NCBI RefSeq assembly: GCF_003751085.1
Contig: NZ_RJJY01000001.1
Span: forward strand, 4,836,001 to 4,900,000
Length of the DNA stretch: 64,000 nucleotides
From: Micromonospora sp. Llam0
Lineage (GTDB): Bacteria; Actinomycetota; Actinomycetes; Mycobacteriales; Micromonosporaceae
Direction of reading: 5' to 3'
Part shown: piece by piece, positions 25,855 through 39,306 of the stretch
Position numbering within the stretch: the first letter of the stretch is position 1
Layout: the number at the start of each line of letters is the position of its first letter
Notes under the pieces: generated by a model
Databases searched by the model: none
What the model was told of the DNA's origin: nothing
Seen by the model: the letters and a program-made list of their open reading frames with translations, nothing else
Program-made: the position numbers and the translations under genes

Positions 25855-26508
25855 GTGCGAGTGCTGGTGGCCGAGGACGAGACCCTGCTGGCGGACGCGA
25901 TCGCCGAGTGGCTGCGGCGGGAGGCGTTGGCCGTCGACGTGGCCTACGACGGGGACGCGGCGCTGGAACGGCTCGGCGTCAACGCCTATGACGTTCTGGT
26001 GCTGGACCGGGACCTGCCGGTGGTGCACGGCGACGACGTGTGCCGGGCGGTGGTGGACAGCGGCAGCGGGACGCGGGTGCTGATGCTGACTGCGGCGTCG
26101 GCGGTGCGGGACCGGGTCGCCGGGCTCCAGCTCGGTGCCGACGACTACCTGGTCAAACCGTTCGCGATGGTGGAGCTGTCCGCGCGGGTCCAGGCGCTGG
26201 TACGGCGACCGCACCCGCTGCCGCCGAAGCTCGCCCGGGCAGGAATCGTGCTGGATCCGGCCCGGCGCGAGGTGTACCGCGACGACCGGTACGTGCCGCT
26301 GTCCCGCAAGGAGTTCGCCGTGCTGGCCGAGCTGTTGCGGGCGGACGGGGCGGTGCTCTCCGCCGAGGATCTGCTGGAGCGGGCCTGGGACGAGCACATC
26401 GACCCGTTCACCAACGTGGTGCGGGTGACGATGATGAAGCTGCGGCGCAAGCTCGGCGATCCGCCGTTGATCCTGACGGTGCCCGGCGTGGGATACCAGA
26501 TCCCGTGA
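25855..26508 (+). CDS. OmpR-family response regulator
   Basis: A 217-residue regulator starting at GTG 25855. The receiver domain shows the acidic pair in VLVAEDETLL, the phosphorylated Asp in VLVLDRDLPV and the Lys in DYLVKPF; the C-terminal OmpR-type winged helix has LSRKEFAVLAELLR, and the NVVRVTMMKLRRKLG recognition helix with the VPGVGYQI end. The kinase gene starts in its stop codon. The divergent exporter operon is the likely target. The 131-base gap holds the promoters of both. Confidence 0.92.
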   Translation: MRVLVAEDETLLADAIAEWLRREALAVDVAYDGDAALERLGVNAYDVLVLDRDLPVVHGDDVCRAVVDSGSGTRVLMLTAASAVRDRVAGLQLGADDYLVKPFAMVELSARVQALVRRPHPLPPKLARAGIVLDPARREVYRDDRYVPLSRKEFAVLAELLRADGAVLSAEDLLERAWDEHIDPFTNVVRVTMMKLRRKLGDPPLILTVPGVGYQIP

Positions 26509-27797
26509 ACGGCAGGGTGAACCGGACGCGGCCGCCGGGGCGAGGCTGGCCGCCCCTTCGTAACCGGCTGACGCTGCGAGCCCGGCTGACCGTGGTCTAC
26601 GGCGGTTTGTTGCTGCTTGCCGGGATGATCCTGCTGGGCGTCACCTATGTGCTGGTAGACCAGCGGATGCCGCGACCCGTGGAGGCGACCCAGTCCGGGT
26701 CGTTCTCCGGCGCGACCGGCGCGTCCGGCGCGGATCGGGTCGTCCCAGCGGACTCGGTCCAGCTGCAGGCCCTCGTTCTGGACGTGCAACAGGAGGTCCG
26801 GGCAAGTGCGATGGAGTCGCTGCTCACCCAGGGTGGGGTGGCGCTGCTGCTGGTGTCGGTGGTGGCGGTGACGGCCGGTTGGCTGATCGCCGGGCGGGCG
26901 CTCCAGCCGCTGCACCGGATCACCGCGACCGCCAGCCGGATCGCCGGGGCGGACGGAGCCGGCCGTGGCCTGCACGAGCGAATCGCCCTGCAGGGGCCGG
27001 CCGACGAGGTCCGGGAGCTGGCCGACACCTTCGACCTGATGCTGGAGCGGTTGGACCGCTCGTTCGACGGGCAGCGCCGGTTCGTGGCGAACGCCTCGCA
27101 CGAGCTGCGCACTCCGCTGGCGGTGAACCGTGCCCTGCTGGAGCTGGCGGTGACCCGGTCGGACGCTACGCCCGAGCTGCGGCAGCTGGGCGAAAGCCTG
27201 CTGGTCGTGAACGGGCGGCATGAACGGTTGATCGACGGGCTGCTCACCCTCGCCGATTCGGAGAACGCGGTCACCGAACGCGTCCCGGTAGACCTGGCGA
27301 AGATCGCCGCGCACGTGCTGGACCTGTCGACCGAGGGCCCCTCGGTCGCGGTGCACCGGGAGTTGGCCACGGCGCCGACCGCTGGCGATCCGGTGCTGCT
27401 GGAACGGCTGACGCAGAACCTGGTGGAGAACGCGGTGCGGCACAACCTACCGGCGGGCGGCTGGTTGTCGGTGCGCACCGGGCAGGCAGGGGGTCGGGTG
27501 GAGCTGGAGGTGACGAACACCGGACCGGTGGTGGCGCCGTACGAGACGGAAACGATCTTTCAGCCGTTCCGGCGGCTGCGCCGCGACCGGGTCGACGGGC
27601 GCGGGTTCGGCCTCGGGTTGTCGATCGTACGGGCGGTTGCCGGGGCACACGACGGGGCCGTCTCGGCCCAGCCGCGCGACGGGGGCGGTCTGGTGGTGAC
27701 GGTGACCCTGCCGGTCGATGACGCCCTTGCCAGGCCGCAGCTGCGATCTGCAGCAACGCCAGCGGGGCGCCGACTGCCCGACGCGAAACCGCACTAG
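26505..27797 (+). CDS. Membrane sensor histidine kinase
   Basis: A 430-residue kinase. Two membrane helices (LTVVYGGLLLLAGMILLGVT; GGVALLLVSVVAVTAGWLIAG) enclose a short outer loop of about 80 residues; then come a HAMP domain, the phosphoacceptor box FVANASHELRTPLAV, an N-box (LTQNLVENAVRHN), and GFGLGLSIVRAVAGAHDG. GTG 26505 overlaps the regulator's stop by four bases. It phosphorylates the preceding regulator. The signal is unknown; in similar systems beside MacAB-like exporters, cell-envelope-active peptides are sensed. Confidence 0.92.
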   Translation: MNGRVNRTRPPGRGWPPLRNRLTLRARLTVVYGGLLLLAGMILLGVTYVLVDQRMPRPVEATQSGSFSGATGASGADRVVPADSVQLQALVLDVQQEVRASAMESLLTQGGVALLLVSVVAVTAGWLIAGRALQPLHRITATASRIAGADGAGRGLHERIALQGPADEVRELADTFDLMLERLDRSFDGQRRFVANASHELRTPLAVNRALLELAVTRSDATPELRQLGESLLVVNGRHERLIDGLLTLADSENAVTERVPVDLAKIAAHVLDLSTEGPSVAVHRELATAPTAGDPVLLERLTQNLVENAVRHNLPAGGWLSVRTGQAGGRVELEVTNTGPVVAPYETETIFQPFRRLRRDRVDGRGFGLGLSIVRAVAGAHDGAVSAQPRDGGGLVVTVTLPVDDALARPQLRSAATPAGRRLPDAKPH

Positions 27798-27968
27798 CGT
27801 GACGTGCCGGATCTGCTCGCCGTCAAAGGAACCTGGGGTGACCGGCGCGCGGAGTCGTCGACGTTCTCTTTGAGAAATCTCGCGACGGCATGTCGAGAAC
27901 CTACGAGCGGCTCCGTCCCAGGTGCGAACACGGCCACAATGGGGCCGTACCTCACCAAGGAGACCAAC

Positions 27969-28376
27969 ATGGCCAAGTACCTGCTGCTCAAGCACTACCG
28001 GGGCGCGCCGGCGGCGGTCAACGACGCGCCGATGGATCAATGGACGCCGGAGGAGGTCACGGCCCACATCCAGTACATGCGTGACTTCGCCACCCGGCTG
28101 CAGAGCACCGGCGAGTACGTCGGCGAGCAGGCGCTCTCCCCGGAGGGCACGTTCGTCCGGTACGACGGTGAGGAGCGGCCACCTGTCACCGACGGCCCGT
28201 TCGCCGAGACCAAGGACCTGGTCGCTGGATGGATGGTGATCGACGTCGAGACCTACGAGCGCGCGATCGAGCTCGCCGGTGAACTGTCCGCGGCTCCCGG
28301 CGCGGGTGGCAAGCCGATCCACGAGTGGCTCGAGGTGCGACCGGCCTACGGCGAGCAGCCCACGGCCACCGAGTGA
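27969..28376 (+). CDS. DGPF/YCII-domain protein
   Basis: A 135-residue protein starting at ATG 27969 behind AAGGAG. It has MAKYLLLKHYRG, the family name motif as VTDGPFAETKD, and GWMVIDVETYERAIELA. This family of unknown activity is known to be encoded next to ECF42-type sigma factors, and here the sigma gene starts inside its stop codon (GTGA). Confidence 0.9.
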   Translation: MAKYLLLKHYRGAPAAVNDAPMDQWTPEEVTAHIQYMRDFATRLQSTGEYVGEQALSPEGTFVRYDGEERPPVTDGPFAETKDLVAGWMVIDVETYERAIELAGELSAAPGAGGKPIHEWLEVRPAYGEQPTATE

Positions 28377-29545
28377 ACGAGTCCCTGCTGCGGGAGCTGG
28401 TCCCTGCGGTGATCGGTGTCCTCGTCCGCCGCGGAGCCGACTTCGCGGCGGCCGAGGACGCCGTGCAGGACGCCCTGGTCGAGGCGGTACGCGCGTGGCC
28501 CGACAGCCCACCCCGCGACCCCAAGGGCTGGCTGGTCACGGTGGCCTGGCGCAAGTTCCTCGACGCCGTGCGCGCCGACACCTCCCGACAGCGGCGGGAG
28601 GAGCTGGTCGAAGCCGAACCGGTGCCCGGGCAGGGCGGGGCAGCGGACGACACGCTGGCGCTGTACTTCCTGTGCGCGCACCCGACCCTGACCCCGGCCT
28701 CGGCGGTCGCGCTCACGCTACGGGCAGTCGGCGGCCTGACCACACGGCAGATCGCGCAGGCATATCTGGTGCCGGAAGCGACCATGGCCCAGCGGATCAG
28801 CAGGGCCAAGCGGACCGTCGCCGGCGTCCGGTTCGACCAGCCCGGTGACGTCGCCACCGTGCTGCGTGTGCTCTACCTGGTCTTCAACGAGGGCTACTCC
28901 GGTGACGTCGACCTCGCCGCCGAGGCGATCCGGCTCGCCCGCCAGCTGGCGGACATGATCGACCATCCGGAGGTCGCCGGCCTGCTGGCTCTCATGCTGC
29001 TGCACCACGCCCGGCGTCCGGCACGGACCGGCCTCGACGGCCGGCTCGTGCCACTCGCCGAGCAGGACCGCAGCCGGTGGGACACTTCACTGATCGCCGA
29101 GGGCGTCGACGTGCTCCAGACCGCGCTCGCCCGCGACCGGCTGGGCGAGTTCCAGGCCCAAGCGGCCATTGCCGCGCTGCACGCCGACGCGCGGAGCGCC
29201 GAGGAGACCGACTGGGTGCAGATCGTCGAGTGGTACGACGAACTGGGGCGCCGCACCGACAGCCCGGTGGTGCGACTCAACCGGGCTGTCGCGGTCGGCG
29301 AGGCCGACGGTGCGCGAGCCGGTCTGGCTGCCCTGGCAGAACTCGACCCGTCCCTGCCCCGGTACGCCGCCGTCGCGGCACATCTGCACGAGCGGGACGG
29401 TGATCCGGTGACCGCGGCGCGGCTCTACGCCCAGGCTGCCGGGTCAGCGCCCAACCTGCCCGAGCGCGACCATCTCCTGCGGCGGGCCGCCCGGCTCAAC
29501 ACGCAGCTGCGAGTTGAGCAGTCGAGCGGCGGCGGACCGGAATGA
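28373..29545 (+). CDS. ECF42-type RNA polymerase sigma factor
   Basis: A 390-residue sigma factor. Region 2 is ADFAAAEDAVQDALVEAVRAW and DPKGWLVTVAWRKFLDAVRA; region 4 is LTTRQIAQAYLVPEATMAQR followed by ISRAKRTV. A long C-terminal extension (about residues 165-390) contains VLYLVFNEGYSG, EAIRLARQLADM and TPR-like helices, which defines the ECF42 group. In that group the extension replaces an anti-sigma factor as the control element. The neighbour DGPF gene is probably one of its targets, as in other ECF42 loci. Confidence 0.92.
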   Translation: MNESLLRELVPAVIGVLVRRGADFAAAEDAVQDALVEAVRAWPDSPPRDPKGWLVTVAWRKFLDAVRADTSRQRREELVEAEPVPGQGGAADDTLALYFLCAHPTLTPASAVALTLRAVGGLTTRQIAQAYLVPEATMAQRISRAKRTVAGVRFDQPGDVATVLRVLYLVFNEGYSGDVDLAAEAIRLARQLADMIDHPEVAGLLALMLLHHARRPARTGLDGRLVPLAEQDRSRWDTSLIAEGVDVLQTALARDRLGEFQAQAAIAALHADARSAEETDWVQIVEWYDELGRRTDSPVVRLNRAVAVGEADGARAGLAALAELDPSLPRYAAVAAHLHERDGDPVTAARLYAQAAGSAPNLPERDHLLRRAARLNTQLRVEQSSGGGPE

Positions 29546-29593
29546 ACCGTGGGCTTCCGAACCGCCGACGCAGCTGGCAGAGTCTGCCGCAAC

Positions 29594-30496
29594 ATGACGT
29601 CGCTCGACCTCTGCTCCGACAGTCTGGACGGGCTTCCCGTCGGGGATGCCCTCGGCGCCCAGTCGTTCGTCCCCGGCACCAGCCTTGCCGCGTTGCTCGA
29701 CGGAGACCCGCCGGCCGGGCCGTGGCCGTGGACCGACGACACCGAGATGGCCTGCTCGATCGTCGCCGAGTTGCGCGAGCACGACCGCATCGACCAGGAC
29801 CGCCTGGCGGCCCGGTTCGCCGAGCACTTCGAGCCGTACCGTGGCTATGGTGCCGGCGCGGTGGTGCTGCTACGCCAGATCAGGCAGGGCATTCCCTGGC
29901 GGGACGCCGCCGGTGCGGCGTTCGACGGCCAGGGGTCGATGGGCAACGGCGCGGCGATGCGGGTGGCCCCGCTCGGCGCTTTTCACGCGGGCGACAACCG
30001 TACGGCCGCTCTGCAGGCCTGGCGGTCGGCGGAGGTCACCCACGCCCATCCGGAAGCCGTACTGGGCGCGGTCGCGGTCGCCGTCGCGGCGGCGGAAGCC
30101 GGCTGGTCGCGGCTGACCCGGTCCCGGCCCGAGCCGGCCGAACTACTTGACGTGGTGCTGGCCCACCTGATCGACGGCCGACTGATGTCCGGCATCGTCC
30201 GGGCCAGGCGGTTGCTGGGGGTCAGCGTCGCCGAGGCGGCGTACGAGTTGGGCAACGGCTCGCAGGTGCTGGCCTTCGACACGGTTCCGTTCGCGCTGTG
30301 GGTCGCCGCCACCTGGCTCGACGACTACCCGGCGGCGATCCACGCCTGTGTCGAGGCCGACGGTGACGTCGACACGACCGCGGCGATCGTCGGGGGGATC
30401 GTGGCCGCGCACACCGGTTCCGGACCGGGCGGGATACCCACAGAGTGGCTGACCCGCCGCGAGCCGCTCCCCGACCAGGTACGCCCGACCCGGTAG
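29594..30496 (+). CDS. ADP-ribosylglycohydrolase family protein
   Basis: A 300-residue protein of the DraG/ARH fold. The two-magnesium site is visible as WTDDTEMA near the N-terminus and DGDVDTTAAIVGGIVAA near the C-terminus; GSMGNGAAMRVAPLG in the middle is the other family signature. The enzyme would remove ADP-ribose from a protein, nucleic acid or small molecule. ATG 29594 has only a weak ribosome site. No ADP-ribosyltransferase gene is visible in the window. Confidence 0.88.
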   Translation: MTSLDLCSDSLDGLPVGDALGAQSFVPGTSLAALLDGDPPAGPWPWTDDTEMACSIVAELREHDRIDQDRLAARFAEHFEPYRGYGAGAVVLLRQIRQGIPWRDAAGAAFDGQGSMGNGAAMRVAPLGAFHAGDNRTAALQAWRSAEVTHAHPEAVLGAVAVAVAAAEAGWSRLTRSRPEPAELLDVVLAHLIDGRLMSGIVRARRLLGVSVAEAAYELGNGSQVLAFDTVPFALWVAATWLDDYPAAIHACVEADGDVDTTAAIVGGIVAAHTGSGPGGIPTEWLTRREPLPDQVRPTR

Positions 30497-30553
30497 CACA
30501 CCGCGAAGGGTCGACGACCACGGTGGACGCTGGCCGGCGGGCCGGGTCGGCTG

Positions 30554-31417
30554 CTACCGGGTTACCCTTTCGGCGCTGTGCACGGCGTTGCGGAACAACA
30601 TGGCGACAGTGGTCGGTCCGACGCCGCCGACCCGTGGGGTGATTGCGGAGGCCACCTCGGCGCAGGCCTCGTCCACGTCCGGCAGGAGGCGGCGGCCTGC
30701 GTAGCGGACACCGGCGCCGATCACCACCGCGCCAGGCCGCACATGCTCCGGCCGGATGATGCCGGGCACGCCGGCCGCCGCGATCAGGATGTCCGCGCGG
30801 CGGGTGTAGCGCGGCCAGTCCGCTACTGCGGTGTGGACCACGGTGACAGCAGCGTTGGCGGTCGGGCGTTTCTGGGCCAGCAGCATGGCCAGCGGCCGGC
30901 CGAGGGTGGCACCCCGGCCGAGGATGACCACCTCCCGGCCGGAGACCGGGATCCGGTGGTGGGCCAGCAGCGCTTCGATCCCGGCCGGGGTGCACGGCAC
31001 GGGTCCGGGCATGCCGACGGCGAGGCGACCCATGTTCAGCGGGTGCATGCCGTCGACGTCCTTGTCCGGGTCGAGGCTCTGCAACGCGGCGTCGTAGTCG
31101 AGGTGACCTGGGACGGGGTACTGGATCAGGGCGGCGTGCACCCGATCGTCGGCGTTGAACTCGGCGATCACGTCAAGCAGGTCGTCCTGGGTGGCGTCGG
31201 CGGACAGGTGCCGGTGCGGTGAGTCGAAGCCCAACTCGGCGGCCTGTCGCTGCTTGAGGCGGATGTAGCCGGCGCTGGCGTCGTCGTCGCCGACCAGAAT
31301 GGTGGCCAGGCTGGGCGTGACACCGCGTTCGCGCAGGACGGCCACCCGCCGGGTGACATCGGCGAGTACGGCCTCGGCCACCGGCGCGCCGGGCAGCAGT
31401 CGAGCGGTCGTGGGCAT
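30554..31417 (-). CDS. folD: Bifunctional methylenetetrahydrofolate dehydrogenase/cyclohydrolase
   Basis: A 287-residue FolD. It interconverts 5,10-methylene-, 5,10-methenyl- and 10-formyl-tetrahydrofolate in the cytoplasm, supplying formyl groups for purines. Signatures: YIRLKQRQAAELG with the catalytic Lys, DKDVDGMHPLNMGRLAVG, PCTPAGIEALL, the nucleotide-binding GRGATLGRPLAMLL and PRVGGVGPTTVAMLFRN at the end. ATG 31417 follows AAAGGA. A ZTP riboswitch lies directly upstream, so expression rises when the purine intermediate ZTP signals 10-formyl-THF shortage. Chromosomes usually carry another folD; whether this is the only copy cannot be seen. Confidence 0.95.
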   Translation of the reverse strand: MPTTARLLPGAPVAEAVLADVTRRVAVLRERGVTPSLATILVGDDDASAGYIRLKQRQAAELGFDSPHRHLSADATQDDLLDVIAEFNADDRVHAALIQYPVPGHLDYDAALQSLDPDKDVDGMHPLNMGRLAVGMPGPVPCTPAGIEALLAHHRIPVSGREVVILGRGATLGRPLAMLLAQKRPTANAAVTVVHTAVADWPRYTRRADILIAAAGVPGIIRPEHVRPGAVVIGAGVRYAGRRLLPDVDEACAEVASAITPRVGGVGPTTVAMLFRNAVHSAERVTR

Positions 31418-31433
31418 GGGAGTCCTTTCGGAC

Positions 31434-31508
31434 GGGAGCCCAGGCGGTCGACTCCCGTGGCCGGCTCCCCGATGGTCCACCATCCCGTGCCGCCAGTCGC
31501 ACTGACTG
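31434..31508 (-). promoter_or_regulatory. ZTP (pfl) riboswitch upstream of folD
   Basis: On the minus strand just before the folD ribosome site are the conserved blocks of the pfl motif in the right order: CGACTGGCG, then a small stem GATGGTGGACCATC, then GGGGAGCC, and at the 3' end CCGCCTGGGC (31447-31438). GGGAGCC can pair with GGGCTCCC, giving the pseudoknot. folD is one of the standard genes under this riboswitch. The final GGGCTCCCG may help mask or release expression. Boundaries are approximate. Confidence 0.85.
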
Positions 31509-31556
31509 CCGAGAATACCGCGCCGGGGCGCCCGACTCCCCTCTTCGGACCTGGTA

Positions 31557-31582
31557 CCGAAACTCTTCCGGAAATGCTTTCG
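31557..31582. promoter_or_regulatory. Candidate xylan-regulon operator
   Basis: CCGAAACTCTTCCGGAAATG followed by CTTTCG contains CCGAAA, TTCCGGAA and CTTTCG half-sites like those of the CGAAACTTTCG palindrome upstream of the sugar-transport operon at 47341. It is 420 bases before the GH10 gene. The 585-base gap between folD and the GH10 gene holds this element, the riboswitch and the site at 31704; no further gene is seen there. Confidence 0.4.
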
Positions 31583-31703
31583 TAGTCCACATCGGTTGAC
31601 TAGGTTCATGACCGTCGCCCGCCCAGGAAGCGGCGACCTTGCCGGCTCGGACGACGCAGCCATACTGCGCTCCAGCTCGTGGATGACATCGAGACACGGC
31701 GCT

Positions 31704-31733
31704 GAACTTCTTCCGGAACTTTGCCGGAACTTG
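31704..31733. promoter_or_regulatory. Second candidate operator before the GH10 gene
   Basis: GAACTTCTTCCGGAACTTTG followed by CCGGAACTTG repeats CCGGAACTT twice at a 12-base spacing, and contains the palindrome TTCCGGAA. It resembles the site at 31557 and the CCGGAAGTTTCGG near the LacI gene, so it may bind the same repressor. Confidence 0.4.
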
Positions 31734-31981
31734 TTGACGCCGGGGCTGTTATCGCTCACAGTCTATGGATGCAGGGAGGGCAGGCACCCCTGCAACCTGG
31801 TCGTCCGCCAGGAGCCGGGCACGCACCGCCGTATCACCCACCCGTGTACTGACGCTCACATGCATGGAAGACGATGCAACATCCGTCCGTCCAGGGCCAC
31901 GGCTCGGTTCGACGCTGCCTGTTCAACGACGACCGGAGCACGCACACGGCCCCGAACCGCGCCTCTGCGGGCGTCTCCTAG

Positions 31982-34234
<2,253 letters not shown>

Positions 34235-34249
34235 TAGGCAAGCGCTAGC

Positions 34250-34295
34250 CGCGGCGGGCCGCGGATCGCCATCGAGCGATCCACGGTCCGCCGCG
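34250..34295 (+). terminator. Terminator hairpin after the GH10-polyesterase gene
   Basis: CGCGGCGGGCCGCGGATCG (34250-34268) pairs with 34277-34295 at 17 of 19 positions around an eight-base loop, 16 bases after the stop codon. Confidence 0.65.
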
Positions 34296-34422
34296 TCGCA
34301 GTACCGCTTGTGCCGATAGCGCCGGCTGGTCCGTCATCCCCAGCCTGACAGGTCCGCCACCCTCGGCCTGACCTGCAGGTTTCCGCTCTTCGTGGCACCC
34401 GCACGGCCCGCAGCGCTGAAAC

Positions 34423-37186
<2,764 letters not shown>

Positions 37187-37227
37187 TCGAAACGTTCGAC
37201 GGCTTCCGACAGGTTCGACGGCTGTTG

Positions 37228-37259
37228 CCCCGCTGACCCGGGTACCCGGGTCAGCGGGG
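37228..37259. terminator. Bidirectional terminator after katG
   Basis: A perfect 32-base palindrome (CCCCGCTGACCCGGGT and its complement) lies between katG and the convergent FAD oxidase gene. The stop codon of the latter (37251) is inside the right arm. Confidence 0.8.
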
Positions 37260-38963
37260 ACACCACCGGTTGGCGTAGCCGTCAACGGAGCCGCAGGAGC
37301 CGATGCCCTGCGGGTACGTGAAGAAGTCCGTCGGGTCGTACTTGCGTTTCACCTCGACCAGCCGCTGGTAGTTGTCGCCGTAGTAGGCCCGCCGCCAGTC
37401 GGCCAGGTGCGGGTCCGGGAAGTTCTGGTACGCCCCGACCGGCGGCCGTCCGCCGAGTAGTTCGTCGTACAGGCCGGTCAACCAGGTGCCGTTCGCCAGG
37501 CCCACCTCGGGTGGGTCGTCGTCGGCCCAGCTCGCCTCGGCGGCCAGCACGAACAGGGCGTCGCGGTGCACGAAGGCGGTGGCGTCCGGCGGTACGTCGT
37601 TGATCTGCCCGCCCATGCAGAACAGCGCCACCCCGGCACCGTCCGGGTTACGGCTGCCCGGCCACCGTCGCAGCCCGGCTGCCACCGTCTGCAGCTGCGC
37701 CTCGTCCAGCGGGGACCGCAGCACCGCCGACTTGACCGCGAACTGCTGTGCCGGGGTGGTCGAGGACAGCAGCTGCGCCGCCTCGGCCGGGGTCACCTGC
37801 CGGATGCTGTCCCGGTTGGCCTGCCGCTCGGCGCGGGTGCCGACCGCCAGCGCCGGCCCGAGGACGCCGACGAGTTCGTCGGCGTACCCGTAGAACTGGC
37901 CGAGCGCGTCGGCGTACACCTGATGCTGTCCGCCCTCACCGACGGTGGTGCCGGCGCCGATCCGGCAGTCGAAGCGCCGGTCGGCCTGCTGTGCGGCGGC
38001 GACCTGCTGCATCGCGGACAGCGCCGGCATCACGCTGTCGGCACCCCAGCGGAGCTGGAAGTAGGTCACCTCGCCGCGCAACCGTGCGTACCGGAAGGTG
38101 AACGAGGTGTTGACGCCGAAGTTGTTGCCGGCCCCGCCCCGGCAGGCCCAGAACAGGTCCGGGTCGGTGGTCTCGTCGCAGCCGGTCGTCGTGCCGTCGG
38201 CCAGGACCACCTCGGTCGCGGTCAGCCGGTCGCAGGTCAGCCCGAACATCTTGTCGTTGAACCCGATGCCGCCGCCGAGCACCAGCCCGGCCACCCCGAC
38301 CGTCGGGCAGCGGCCGGCCGGCACCACGATTCCCTGCCGCCGCAGCAGTGGCCGCAGGTCGGCGTTGACCACGCCGGCTGCCACGGTGAGCAGGCCGGCG
38401 TCCGGGGTGACCTCGACCGGGCCGTACCGCTGCGGCGGCCGGGACACCGGGGCCGGTGCGACGGTGCTGCCGCGCAGCCGGCTCATCACCACCAACAGTC
38501 CGTGGGTGGTCGAGTAGCCGGCGTAGTTGTGGCCGAGGCTGGAGCGGGGCACCAGCGGCATGCCGACGTCCCGCGCCCAGCTGACCGCCGCCGCGACGTC
38601 GTCGGGTGTCCCGGCGGCCAGGATCGCCGCCGGTTGCACGTTGGCGTACCGGTGGTTGAACGGGATGCTGAGTGCCTGGTAGCTCGCGGCGCCGCGCCGG
38701 TAGAGGGTGGCCTGCGCGGACAGCCGCCGCTGCAGCTCCGCCCACTGTCGGTCCGGCAGGTCCCGCCACGGACCGTCGTCCCGGCCGGTGCCCGATCCGA
38801 TGTCCGGGTCCTGCGGCCTGACCTGGGCCGGCTGCTCCGCCGGGGTCCGGGTCGGCTCGTCGGCCGGCGTCGGTACGGCCGTGGCCGGTCGCCCGATCAG
38901 TCCGACCGCCGGGACCAGCCCGGCGACCGCGCCTGCCCGCAACGCCGTACGTCTGCTCACCAT
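37251..38963 (-). CDS. Secreted FAD-dependent oxidase, berberine-bridge type
   Basis: A 570-residue oxidase starting at ATG 38963 behind GGGGGAG. A twin-arginine signal (SRRTALRAGAVAGLVPAVG) indicates export in folded form. The FAD-binding PCMH domain contains SSLGHNYAGYST and GRCPTVGVAGLVLGGGIG; the His of the first and Cys of the second are at the places used for bicovalent FAD linkage in this family. The C-terminal BBE motif is YYGDNYQRLVEVKRKYDPTD. Relatives oxidise sugars, oligosaccharides or alkaloids with oxygen, giving peroxide. Sugar oxidation would fit a window rich in polysaccharide enzymes, but that is inference. Confidence 0.88.
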   Translation of the reverse strand: MVSRRTALRAGAVAGLVPAVGLIGRPATAVPTPADEPTRTPAEQPAQVRPQDPDIGSGTGRDDGPWRDLPDRQWAELQRRLSAQATLYRRGAASYQALSIPFNHRYANVQPAAILAAGTPDDVAAAVSWARDVGMPLVPRSSLGHNYAGYSTTHGLLVVMSRLRGSTVAPAPVSRPPQRYGPVEVTPDAGLLTVAAGVVNADLRPLLRRQGIVVPAGRCPTVGVAGLVLGGGIGFNDKMFGLTCDRLTATEVVLADGTTTGCDETTDPDLFWACRGGAGNNFGVNTSFTFRYARLRGEVTYFQLRWGADSVMPALSAMQQVAAAQQADRRFDCRIGAGTTVGEGGQHQVYADALGQFYGYADELVGVLGPALAVGTRAERQANRDSIRQVTPAEAAQLLSSTTPAQQFAVKSAVLRSPLDEAQLQTVAAGLRRWPGSRNPDGAGVALFCMGGQINDVPPDATAFVHRDALFVLAAEASWADDDPPEVGLANGTWLTGLYDELLGGRPPVGAYQNFPDPHLADWRRAYYGDNYQRLVEVKRKYDPTDFFTYPQGIGSCGSVDGYANRWCPR

Positions 38964-39108
38964 CGTCCGTGCTCCCCCGCTGGCACCCTCCGGATCAGCC
39001 GGTCGGTTCCGCCCCGGCCACCGCACCGACCCTGCCACCGGTCAGGCGCCACTCGGGTCCCTCGAGCACACGTCACCCGTCCGGCGTACACCGGTCACAG
39101 CCGCTCTC

Positions 39109-39173
39109 ATGATCCACAGCGCTTCAGCCGACCGGCCCCGAGCGTGTCGGTCCGACAGAGCGTTGTGGATCAT
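39109..39173. repeat. Inverted repeat with ATGATCCACA arms
   Basis: ATGATCCACAGCGCT (39109-39123) and AGCGTTGTGGATCAT (39159-39173) are complementary at 14 of 15 positions, 35 bases apart. It lies in the 343-base gap between the oxidase and GH42 genes, which holds this repeat, a terminator and otherwise nothing I can identify. It may be a hairpin element of the same general kind as that at 18744. Confidence 0.6.
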
Positions 39174-39203
39174 CGAGTCGGGGTGCCGGCGCGGCGGGCG
39201 GAG

Positions 39204-39241
39204 GGTGGTGCACCCTAGCTGGCGCGATAGGGTGCACCACC
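39204..39241 (-). terminator. Terminator of the hemicellulose operon
   Basis: GGTGGTGCACCCTA (39204-39217) and TAGGGTGCACCACC (39228-39241) are perfectly complementary around a 10-base loop, 66 bases after the GH42 stop codon. Confidence 0.7.
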
Positions 39242-39306
39242 TTCGACCCGCCGCGTGACACGACGTCCCGACGGACGCGACGCCCCGACGCGACGGCGGC
39301 GCGGCG

